NCBI GenBank assembly: GCA_028565635.1
Contig: JAOXYB010059435.1
Span: 1 to 10,832 of the forward strand
Source: Phoronis ovalis
Taxonomy: Eukaryota > Phoronida > Phoronidae
Direction: 5' to 3'
Length of the DNA stretch: 10,832 nucleotides
In this document: positions 1-7,104 of the stretch, in pieces
How the letters are laid out: the number at the start of each line of letters is the position of its first letter
Position numbering within the stretch: position 1 is the first letter of the stretch
Position numbers and translations under genes: made by a program
Notes under the pieces: generated by a model
The model's input: only the letters and a program-made list of their open reading frames with translations
What the model was told of the DNA's origin: nothing
Databases searched by the model: none

Positions 1-3000
1 GCGGTGAGTGTCACGTTAAAGGTCATAAAATTCTTAACATACATACATTAAAATGAGAAATATAACATTGTTATTTATTTAGAAATATCGAAAAAACAGT
101 TTCACAGCGCCACCCGTGGCAAAACGTGGTAAACACCTGCCTTAAGTTACTTGCGTACTTGGCACTTGCAAGCACTGCTGAAAATATTCATTTTCTGTTA
201 AGATATCTCATGGATTTTATTACAAAAAAATCTTGTGCACACGAGAATGATAAAGAAAACTGACCAGAATGGTTTTTAGCTCTTTTCATAAGTTTCGTCA
301 AATTTTGTTTACATTTGGCAGCTTTTTGAGACTACTCAAATTTCTGAATATTTGGAATGATATTAGTTTGCATCCATGCATGGCCATCTAAATTCAATCA
401 GTAATCTTAATTAAATAACTGTATCGGTTACCTCATTTAGACATTATATCAAAATATGCAGCAGGTGATACCTGGAGATGACATCACAACATTATATAAG
501 TGACTTGTAACTTAGCTTCGGATTATTCTATTGCAGGGATTGATCTGTTCATGGGAATTCCATTAGAACAACAGTGGAGACTGGCCAGAAAAAATACCCG
601 ACTAGAAAGTATCATAAATATCTTCAAGCATTCACCATATTTGGCCTTCAAACAACTCCTGGTTTGCTATGGATGGAATAATATTACAAAGCAGGCTTTT
701 TTTGCCACCCCAGTTGATATCCATCAAGTGAGATTTTAGATGTATTCAGTACTGAGATTTCAATTCTCAACTTTATAAATAATATTTTTCTAGTAATCAT
801 CCAGTCATTTATATTGCAGCTCTTACCTATACTAGTAAATCATACGGAAATATTGATATTTCTAAAAAAAAAATAATGGATCCGACATAAATACATAAAA
901 GAAAAAATGTCCGCAATTCTCTATAGAATTCCATAAAAAGTTACCCGCTCTCTATAGAATCCTCTATAGACTTCTATAGACACTCTATAGACTTCTATAG
1001 GCCCTCTATATAATTCTATAGAAACCTCTATAGACTTCTACAGAAAGTGTCCAATTCTCTATATATTCTATAGAATCTTCTAAAGAATTCTATAGAAAAT
1101 CCTATAGATTTCTATAGAAATTGTTCCAAATTTCTATAGAATTCTCTAGAGCTTTCTATAGAATTCTATAGAGCTCTAGAGAATTCTATAGAAAGCTCTA
1201 GAGAATTCTATAGAAAATTGGAACAATTTCTGTAGAATTCTAAAGAATTGTTCTATAGAATTATATAGACAATTCTATAGAAATTTTTCGTAAGGGGCAT
1301 ACATTTGAAATTATTATCAGAAATAGATTTCAGGTCTTTGATTTTATAAGAAATTTTTGATTCTTTTATAATCCAATACCTGTGTTTTAAACCATTCCAT
1401 TTTGGTATTTGAATTATTGTCCATTGTACACTGTAGCTTTTAAGCTATTATGTTAACACACCTAACTAGGAATAAACTATTTGCATGCGTTTGGTGGATC
1501 CACCAGTCACAGACCCAAATGTTCCCAGCATGTATCATTTTTGTGAATGAACAATTCTGCGTGGCTGCGCTTACACGATTCAATCACAAGATGCTTCCTT
1601 CGCATGCCGAACTAAAACCACAAAAATGTTGTGTTCTTTGATCTAAGAAGTACCCTCCTTTTTGTGAACATATCAATACCTAACCAACTATTTATTAATA
1701 TTTTTTATTTTGTTAAATTTTCGCCTGTTAAAGTTTTTCTAAAGTCAGATTAAAAAAAAAAACTGTGTGCAACTAAGTGATACTGGTATTGAAAGGGTCT
1801 GACTGCAGTGTCCTCAAGTGCATGCAAAATAGTCTATTACTGAGTGATAGGGAACATAACTTAATTTAAAGCTAGAATTTCCTAACCTGCCTAAGAAGCT
1901 GTCCTGAGAATTAATTGTTATCATAGCAATGATACATTAAATTTTCTGTGCCAAAAAAATAATCTTGTACTAAGTGCATAGCAACGCAGTTTGGAAAGCC
2001 AAACTCTCGTTTATTACATGTGTTATGAAGACATGTCCAAACATCCTAAGTAAATTGAGTTTAGTAATCATGGATATTATGCCATACGTATTTTTATAGT
2101 CATATTTTGTAGCATTACAGTGATGTAATAGTGATTTTTGTTCAGGACCAGTTTTATTTATTTAAGGTTGCATTTCCTGAGAACAGAACAATTGGTATGA
2201 TATCTCTCAATGGTTATGGCAGGGCTGAAGCTGTTGCCAAGGTAACAACATTTGCATGGCATTATTTAGTAAACAAATATTACATATAAATATAAATATA
2301 AAGTAGATACAAAATAAGAGTTTACTTGTGAACTTCAAAATGTTTAGCTTGGAAGTAACATCTCACTTTAAAATCTGCATGACACAGGCCCTTAAGGGGA
2401 AAAAATGTTGCTATTAATATTATTTAATAAATTTAAAATTCATGATTTTAATTATATAACTTTATGCTATTCATGATACAGTCTACTTTAACACATGGTT
2501 AAAAAATGATGTAGACATTAGCCATGAAAGATTTCCTTAGCCCTTCAACCTGTGCATTACATTTTTGTATAGTATTTTGTCTATAATCATGTAAACTACT
2601 TTGAAGGTTTATTCAATTCTTGCCAATGGTGGAAAAGTTGAAGATCAAGTTCTTTTGTCTCCTGAAGTCATTCAGCAGTTGGCTACCATTGTAGTGTCAG
2701 GAAGATGTGATGTTATGAATCTACCTCATATGAACTTTGGTCCAGGAACAATGGTACTACCTCACCTGACAGCTAGGGGAAAGGTATCATTGTAGTATAA
2801 TTGTTTGTTTTTTTTTCAATATTATTGCTCGTAAAATACTCTGGTAAAATATTAATCATCAACTATGTCTTTTTTGAGAGCTGTTCTGATTGTATTGTTC
2901 TAGGAAGGCACAAGAAATATAATGGTGATTCACTTTAGAGACAGGAGTGTGTCGGATTCACTTTAGCCCTAGGAGAAAAAAGGGATGATCAAAGTAAAAT

Positions 3001-4002
3001 TCTTGTTTTTCTACTAATCTTCGTTTTAAATATAATCACTATCTGTTTTGAACAGAAGAGCTGAAGAGGTTTATAGTGCATACCATAACTGCCCCAGGCC
3101 TCTAATTATCACCCCTCTGGTGAGTAAAGTAAATCACTAATCATCCCTTCTTTAATAATCGCCCCTCTAATAATTGCCCCCTCTCTAATAATCGCCCCTG
3201 GCCGGCAATTTGAAGTGAAGACCCTTTTGAATTAATGCGAGATAATCTTATTTTAATTTTTAATTATTATTATGTTAGTTGGGTAGCTCTTTTTGGATGA
3301 TGTGTTGGCCATTGGATTTTAAGGAAATATATATTAGCACTATTAATTAATAATATTTCCCCAAATTATCTTTAATAAGCATTTTGGCTTGCAAAACAAA
3401 CTTTGGATCACCTCCAATATTTTCCATAGAATTTCCATGCCGAGTACGGCAGGACATAATTTACGCTTCTTGCCGATAACTTTCACAGTAATTGTGTTTC
3501 ATGTCAAACAAGGCGGTATACCAGAGCTCAAATTTCTCTAGGTACGTGACTAACAAAATAATCTTACTGTTTATTTAAAGTTTGTAAGTTTTTTCTTTTG
3601 GAAAAATATGCTTTATGTGTTACAAACACATTAAAAAAATCTTAAATATTCATGCCAGGAGTACAAAGAGCTTAATAATCGCCCTGTAGCCCAAGACCAT
3701 TATTTTGGAGATACGGTATCCTGAATTATTGTGCCACAGGCTGGTCAAAGGAAGGTTAGAATTATATTTCTTTTTTTCCATATATTGCTATTAAGTTTTA
3801 AAGCCCAGAAGTCTTGCATATTCTCTCCAGCTTCTGGTTAATGGGATATGAAGCAACTAGAACATTCCATTTATATTTTCAGGATTACAAGGCTTTTGGA
3901 CATTATGGTTATGGATGCCAAGTTGGGCTTGCTGAACCTAACCACAGGACTGGATGGAGTTTTATAACAAACTACATATCATCATTCATAAGAACTGGGC
4001 AG
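1..4002 (+). CDS. Beta-lactamase-like serine hydrolase gene, 3' part (spliced; exons listed separately)
   Basis: This is the C-terminal part of an animal protein of the serine beta-lactamase/penicillin-binding-like superfamily (PF00144), inferred from recognisable family signatures. These are a GIDLFMGIP-EQ block after a split glycine codon, SILANGG followed by LLSPEVIQQL, and a glycine-rich GHYGYGCQVG block followed by LAEPNHRTGWSFITNYI, which corresponds to the HxGxGG region near the active site. Visible exons are 537-727, 2146-2241, 2607-2783 and 3883-4002, giving about 194 residues; full-length family members are usually 350-450 residues, so the N-terminal half with SxxK and YxN lies upstream. 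Visible exon junctions after the first are all phase 0 and join one open frame. Animal members are mostly uncharacterised hydrolases or esterases, so substrate and location cannot be stated. The frame ends at a TAA that may be premature. Confidence 0.8.
4..536 (+). other. Intron of the beta-lactamase-like gene, no other content recognised
   Basis: The window opens with gcg|gtgagt, a near-consensus donor at positions 4-9, and the next acceptor is at 535-536. If used, this 533-base intron is phase 1, and the last exon base (G3) plus GG gives the glycine of the GIDLF motif. I see no RNA gene or transposon in it. Confidence 0.5.
537..727 (+). CDS. Beta-lactamase-like gene, internal exon A
   Basis: The acceptor is attgcag ending at 536 and the donor is gtgaga at 728. 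The first two bases (GG) finish a split codon, so the upstream intron is phase 1; the exon then reads 63 codons and ends in phase 0 after a glutamine codon. The start of the exon, IDLFMGIPLEQQWRLAR, matches the GIDxFIGLP-type motif of beta-lactamase-like proteins. The rest (helix-rich, ending ATPVDIHQ) is the variable segment after it. An in-frame TAG follows 9 bases into the intron, consistent with the exon ending here. Confidence 0.8.
914..1286. repeat. TATAGA/GAATTC-rich palindromic repeat block
   Basis: About 370 bases are built from overlapping short self-complementary words, mainly TCTATAGA, GAATTC, CTCTAGAG and TCTAGA, in variable order and spacing with short AT or pyrimidine linkers. 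Because each word is its own reverse complement, the block looks the same on both strands and can form many alternative hairpins. The best-ordered part is the long palindrome at 1111-1236. Unit length is not constant, so this is not a simple tandem satellite. Confidence 0.9.
1111..1236. repeat. 126-bp near-perfect palindrome with no spacer
   Basis: Pairing base by base around the centre at 1173/1174 (within GAGCTC), 63-base arms match with only three mismatches (1115/1232, 1130/1217, 1168/1179). Both arms include the non-repetitive word AATTGTTCC or its complement (1120-1128 and 1219-1227), so the symmetry is not just a by-product of the short TATAGA words. Symmetry continues weakly outside the arms. 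Confidence 0.95.
2146..2241 (+). CDS. Beta-lactamase-like gene, internal exon B (32 codons)
   Basis: The exon lies between a strong acceptor (tttttgttcag, AG at 2144-2145) and the donor gtaaca at 2242. It is exactly 96 bases and phase 0 at both ends. The translation includes VAFPENRTIGMIS and NGYGRAEAVAK. In this family the motif immediately before the ANGG turn has the same character, with a small-residue/glycine turn followed by R-x-(L/E)-A, and the following exon continues it directly. Confidence 0.8.
2242..2606 (+). other. Intron of the beta-lactamase-like gene, no other content recognised
   Basis: A 365-base AT-rich intron between gtaaca and ttgaag. It contains a short TATAAA-type run (about 2284-2301) and nothing else I can support. 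Confidence 0.7.
2607..2783 (+). CDS. Beta-lactamase-like gene, internal exon C (59 codons)
   Basis: The exon is 177 bases, phase 0 at both ends, with acceptor ttgaag (AAG rather than the commoner CAG) and donor gtatca at 2784. It reads VYSILANGGKV, then LLSPEVIQQL, then MNFGPGTMVLPHL. The ILANGG turn followed by a short strand and LLSPE-type helix start is a hallmark of beta-lactamase-like serine hydrolases. Confidence 0.85.
2784..3882 (+). other. Intron of the beta-lactamase-like gene with a CCCCTCTAATAATCG repeat
   Basis: A roughly 1.1-kb intron between gtatca and ttttcag. It holds a degenerate direct repeat at about 3088-3200, a matching single copy near 3672, and a transposon-like GC-richer stretch in between (for example about 3430-3545). 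No exon-like block is visible inside, and the flanking exons join in frame across it. Confidence 0.6.
3088..3200 (+). repeat. Degenerate direct repeat, unit like CCCCTCTAATAATCG
   Basis: Successive versions read gcctctaattatcacccc, ctttaataatcgcccc, tctaataattgcccc and tctaataatcgcccc, a unit of about 15 bases repeated four to five times with mutations. Another version, cttaataatcgccctg, occurs at 3671-3686 in the same orientation. The two sites may be parts of one decayed mobile element spanning about 3.09-3.72 kb, but no terminal inverted repeats or coding remnant are visible. Confidence 0.65.
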
Positions 4003-4005
4003 TAA
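3883..4005 (+). CDS. Beta-lactamase-like gene, terminal exon up to the in-frame TAA
   Basis: The acceptor is atattttcag ending at 3882 and the exon opens in phase 0. Forty codons read DYKAFGHYGYGCQVG and then LAEPNHRTGWSFITNYI, which is the conserved glycine-rich strand followed by a 'D/EP' turn and 'TNYI' near the C terminus of the catalytic domain. The frame closes with TAA at 4003-4005 after RTGQ. The same frame then stays open for 31 further codons (4006-4098) with a tail that resembles the family; this is treated separately. Confidence 0.8.
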   Translation, partial: DYKAFGHYGYGCQVGLAEPNHRTGWSFITNYISSFIRTGQ

Positions 4006-4101
4006 CCTCGATATGGCAGTCTCCTTAAAGCCCTTTATGAATGTATTGACAAACTAGAGGCTAATTTAAACAATAACAAGACATTTGCAAGCACTACTTG
4101 A
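4006..4101 (+). pseudogene. Apparent C-terminal tail of the beta-lactamase-like protein lying after an in-frame stop
   Basis: Immediately after the TAA, in the same frame, 31 codons read PRYGSLLKALYECIDKLEA and onward to TGA at 4099-4101. A PRY-x-x-L-x-x-A-x-Y-x-C-type amphipathic helix right after the catalytic domain is what I would expect at the end of animal members of this family. I therefore read it as former or still-used coding sequence cut off by the TAA. Alternatives are natural termination at the TAA with a conserved-looking 3' UTR by chance, stop readthrough, or a base error. Confidence 0.5.
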
Positions 4102-4184
4102 TGCTTATTTTGTCTTAAACACATTGAACACATAATCTCCGGTCTCTTGTTTCTGTGTCTATTTTTCTCTGAACCATTATTTAA

Positions 4185-4190
4185 AATAAA
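4185..4190 (+). promoter_or_regulatory. Candidate polyadenylation signal AATAAA for the beta-lactamase-like gene
   Basis: A canonical AATAAA hexamer lies 84 bases after the downstream TGA and is followed within about 15 bases by a GT-rich stretch (tgtttggtgttgg), the usual downstream element. AATAAA is frequent by chance in AT-rich DNA, so this is positional evidence only. Confidence 0.35.
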
Positions 4191-4933
4191 TGTTTGGTGT
4201 TGGCAGATTATTACTACAGTACTATATTCTGAGCAATTTAACATATTTTTGTTTCTGGAACACACAAACAGTTACAAAACACACAACTTAAAACGAATGA
4301 TTTTAAATTTAGTTTTAATATTCTTAGGTAGCTAATAATAATGTGTTTAGGTAAGTAAAATAATGACCTTTCAGATAGAGACTAATTACAAGTAAGAAAT
4401 AGTCATTGAAGGCATGCCTATAACAGGGTCTATAATATCAACATACATTACTACCAGCAGAATATTAAAACTAGTGCTAGTATGATAAAGCACATTAAAA
4501 TCGATTACATTTAGAAGACCTGTGTCATACGTAGATAAATATAAATTGACTAGATTTCAATTAGCATGAGCGTCAACAAAACAATTTAATTAAAACGTTT
4601 CGCAGCAAAATGCTCACAGTTAATTATTTTGTTTATGCACGATGTCTACAATAATATATCAATTTGTGATGAAATCATCATGATTTTGTGCCCTGATAAT
4701 GTAAGTGAGTTTATAAAACGAAAACGGTATTACGTTGCCTTCTGTGTGAAGTTGTTTTGCTGCGCTAGTGCCAGTGTTTTTATTTTAATGCAAATGGAGT
4801 GACACTGGTGTCTACTAGTGAGTCTCTAAGCGAATTTTAAATAATTGCAAGATAATTTTGTATATTTATACAAGAAAGGTCTTTAAAAAAGACAGGCACT
4901 CGTGCGTAGTATTTTCAAATAGATATATTGCAG

Positions 4934-5116
4934 GATTACCTTGTACTGTATGAACACCAAACATGCACGCTTAAATGCAAAGTATGCAGAACTGCATTAC
5001 AAACATTATATCTGGGAAACATGAATACAGGGAAATCTAGTTTGCACACTCCAATATACAATCAGCTGGACTGCCAGATAATTGAACCTTTGATACCAGC
5101 CCTAGGTATAATGCAG
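4934..5116 (+). other. Exon-like open block of unknown nature (61 codons)
   Basis: This block is stop-free and flanked by tidy splice signals, acceptor atattgcag (AG at 4932-4933) and donor gtaata at 5117, and is exactly 183 bases, phase 0 at both ends. The translation (starting DYLVLYEHQTCTLKCKVCR) has a CxxC pair but matches no family I know. It sits between two plus-strand genes, with TATAAAA at 4712 and an ATGCAAAT octamer at 4788 upstream. It could be an exon of a non-coding or lineage-specific transcript, or chance. Confidence 0.2.
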
Positions 5117-5309
5117 GTAATAGATGGTACTTTTGTCAACATAATTTTGGCAAGTGTTTTACTAATATCTGGTGCCCGTAGTTTCAGTTGCTAAAATATG
5201 TCATGCTGTAGAATTGACTAAAACGCAACACAGGTTTTAAGATTGTAATTCGGACTGATTCAATCAATAAAATATAAAGTAATTAAAATTTCACGAAATC
5301 GACCTTTGT

Positions 5310-5350
5310 ACATCAGGTGAAATAACTTACACATCAGGTGGAATAGCTTA
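5310..5350 (+). repeat. Two-copy tandem repeat, 21-base unit
   Basis: The unit acatcaggtgaaataacttac is followed at once by acatcaggtggaatagctta, differing at two positions and one base shorter at the end. It lies just before the larger AGGTCA-bearing repeat. Confidence 0.75.
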
Positions 5351-5449
5351 AGGTAGTTTCCAGTATTTATAAGTATCCGCAGGAGTCCTGACAAGGTCAC
5401 CCCTCAGATAAAAAGAATTATTAGGGTTGCTCCTATAAGAGATTTTCTT

Positions 5450-5600
5450 TTTTCAATTTTCAGCAAACTATATCTCAAAGACGTTACCGCTTAGGAACTT
5501 GATACTTGTTGTGTGACATCCCTGGTGTAGGTCATTGTTGATCTTGAGGTCAAAAGGTCATTTGGAGGTCAAAGGTCAAATTTTGAGAAAATTTCAAACT
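5450..5600 (+). repeat. Dispersed-repeat copy 1 with AGGTCA half-sites
   Basis: This copy starts near ttttcaattttcagcaaac, passes through tatatctcaaagac and gtgacatccctggtgtaggtc, and ends in a run of AGGTCA words. A second, diverged copy lies about 265 bases downstream. AGGTCA occurs at 5529-5534, 5547-5552, 5555-5560, 5566-5571 and 5573-5578; the second and third are spaced by 2 bases (DR2 layout) and the last two by 1 base (DR1 layout). Confidence 0.8.
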
Positions 5601-5714
5601 GTTGTAAAATGATTATATTCAGTTACAATGTAGTATTTTAGATGATCTTTGAAAATATTTCGGTACTAAAAGGTTTTATTTTTATTTTTTGGCATCTTTT
5701 CAATTAATTCATTG

Positions 5715-5845
5715 ATCTTCCAATTTTCACTAAGCTATATCTCGAAGTCTGTTACAATTAAGGACATGACATCCCCAGGGTAGGTCCTTGCTGACCTTTA
5801 GGTCAAAAGGTCATTTAGAGGTCAAAGTTCTAAAATTGCTCGAAG
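5715..5845 (+). repeat. Dispersed-repeat copy 2 with AGGTCA half-sites
   Basis: This copy parallels copy 1: ccaattttcactaagc, tatatctcgaagtc, gacatccccagggtaggtcc, then AGGTCA at 5800-5805, 5808-5813 and 5819-5824. The 2-base spacing of the first pair is kept, but the final half-site of copy 1 is mutated here. Copy 2 lacks about 15-20 bases present between the tatatctc and gacatcc segments of copy 1. Confidence 0.8.
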
Positions 5846-6429
5846 TATTTCAAAATGATGGTATTAGGTTATAAAAAAACTGGCACATGCCCAGTGAGTA
5901 TGATTGGCGCGATACAGTCTGCCACTTTTCTATAAAAGCAAGCTCATATTTTGAGACATGTTTTACTACTATTATATTACGTTTTAAGCTTTTAGAATAA
6001 TTTGTAAACAAATGAAAGAAAAGTGTCTGACTGGATATAAAAACGTAATACAGCGCGTGCTTCGTTTCTCAGGTTAATGATACGTTAGCGCCATTAATTA
6101 CTGACGAAAAAATAGATTCCGTGACCATGATTACTCTACATGCCAAATTTTAATAATGCACCATTAATCATATAACATAAGTTATTAATTGGCAAAATAA
6201 GAACTGACGCCAAAACACGCCATCTTCTGGTAATATGCTCTTACTAATGTCATACTTTTTAAAATAATGATGACGTTAAATAACAAATTTCAATAATAAT
6301 ACAACAGAAGTGGGAAATGACGTACTGTACGTAAAATGAGATTCAGATCTAAAAAATTAAAATAATCTAAATGCCAAGTATTTGATAAAAACAATGACTT
6401 TTCACGATTTTTTTGTTTCCGCTAATTTT

Positions 6430-6745
6430 TTAGTTTCCAATAATGAGGGGGTAGGGGGTACCCCCAAGGTACAATGCTCCCACTTAAAAATGGCAAATGC
6501 TCCCAGTTAAGAGCGCGCGAAATCATGATTATCCAGGCAAGCGCTTGCAGCGGGCGAAGCTAATAGGGTGGTCTGAGGGCATGCTCCCTGGGGACAAAAG
6601 TAAAAGAAAATAACTTGCTATTTGCTTATTTAAGTGGCAAGCAAATAAAGTCCGCTGCTCGCATTTAAGAGTCTTGGACAATGGATGCTCGCTGCTCGGA
6701 CTTAACAGACCAAATGCTCGCTGCTCGCGGCCCCCCCTACAGCTC
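6430..6745. repeat. GC-rich dispersed-repeat island (probable non-autonomous mobile element remnant)
   Basis: In an otherwise AT-rich region this stretch contains gggggtaggggg, the palindrome GGGGGTACCCCC (6454-6465), the palindrome GCAAGCGCTTGC (6537-6548), two versions of an atgctccca-(c/g)tta phrase, and CGCTGCTCG three times (6653-6661, 6690-6698, 6719-6727). On the minus strand the phrase ggagcatgccctcagaccacc resembles the G/C-block repeats common in marine invertebrate genomes, but I cannot assign a family. The minus-strand open frame across it (6529-6816) is a by-product. Confidence 0.55.
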
Positions 6746-6882
6746 TCAATAATTTTGAGTACGAGGAATTTGAGCATGGTTACAACGGTATAAACATTAC
6801 AAAACTTTAGAAACACGTAATCGGAGTTGTGTTGGTTTCGCTAGGAACAACATCTATGAATTTCAATTGTTACTTTTTTGCT

Positions 6883-7104
6883 TCAACAAATAGTATCGGG
6901 ATTTTCCTGCAAATAAGCTCCCGATAAGAAGATTCCCCAAAAGAATGCCCTAACAGCGACATTGACAAGTACCATTTTGAAAACCTGGTGGCCCTTACTA
7001 AATACATTTATCAAATTTAGTTTCTCTGTGATTTGATCCAGTGAACTGACAGATTCTTCCTCTACCGTCTTGATGAAAATGAAACATGCATACCGAGGGA
7101 TCAT
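6883..7104 (-). other. Antisense open frame with one hydrophobic segment, status unknown
   Basis: A 73-codon minus-strand frame begins with ATG and ends with a stop at 6883. It has an acidic, polar first half (EEESVSSLDQITEKLN) and a hydrophobic stretch (MVLVNVAVRAFFWGIFLSGAY) that could be a membrane helix. A possible minus-strand acceptor (tttcattttcatcaag) precedes the acidic part. I recognise no family. It overlaps the start of the plus-strand ceramide glucosyltransferase exon by 32 bases. Chance is the simplest explanation. Confidence 0.15.

Larger units (their letters stand above)
728..2145 (+). other. Intron of the beta-lactamase-like gene carrying a palindromic satellite-like block
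   Basis: The interval between the gtgaga donor and the ttcag acceptor is AT-rich. Its first half holds the TATAGA-rich block (about 914-1286). The rest (1290-2145) shows no recognisable gene; the short open frame at 1450-1641 has no protein-like character and no splice context. Confidence 0.7.
4102..7072. other. Intergenic region between the two genes, repeat-rich
   Basis: About 3 kb with no recognisable protein gene. It contains one exon-like open block (4934-5116), a TATAAAA sequence at 4712-4718 upstream of it, a 21-bp tandem pair (5310-5350), a two-copy AGGTCA-bearing repeat (about 5450-5850), a GC-rich repeat island (about 6430-6745) and a minus-strand open frame with a hydrophobic stretch (6883-7104). 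The promoter and 5' UTR of the ceramide glucosyltransferase gene should lie in its right part, but I cannot place them. Confidence 0.6.

Noticed and set aside
914-1286. CRISPR-like or simple tandem array
   Set aside because: Words recur at irregular intervals with no constant repeat/spacer structure, and the DNA is animal intron.
1450-1641. Plus-strand 63-codon frame in the intron, considered as an extra exon
   Set aside because: It has no splice-site pair in phase, and exons at 537-727 and 2146-2241 already join in frame without it.
4035-4265. Minus-strand 76-codon frame
   Set aside because: It is antisense to the end of the beta-lactamase-like gene and its 3' flank, with no family resemblance.
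4147-4335. Hydrophobic plus-strand frame considered as a UGCG first exon (membrane anchor)
   Set aside because: No suitable donor and no K-x-K-L-H after the hydrophobic part; the anchor at 7073-7230 fits much better.
6529-6816. Minus-strand 95-codon open frame
   Set aside because: It runs through the GC-rich repeat island, has no splice or family signal, and its sequence reflects the repeated GCTGCTCG words.
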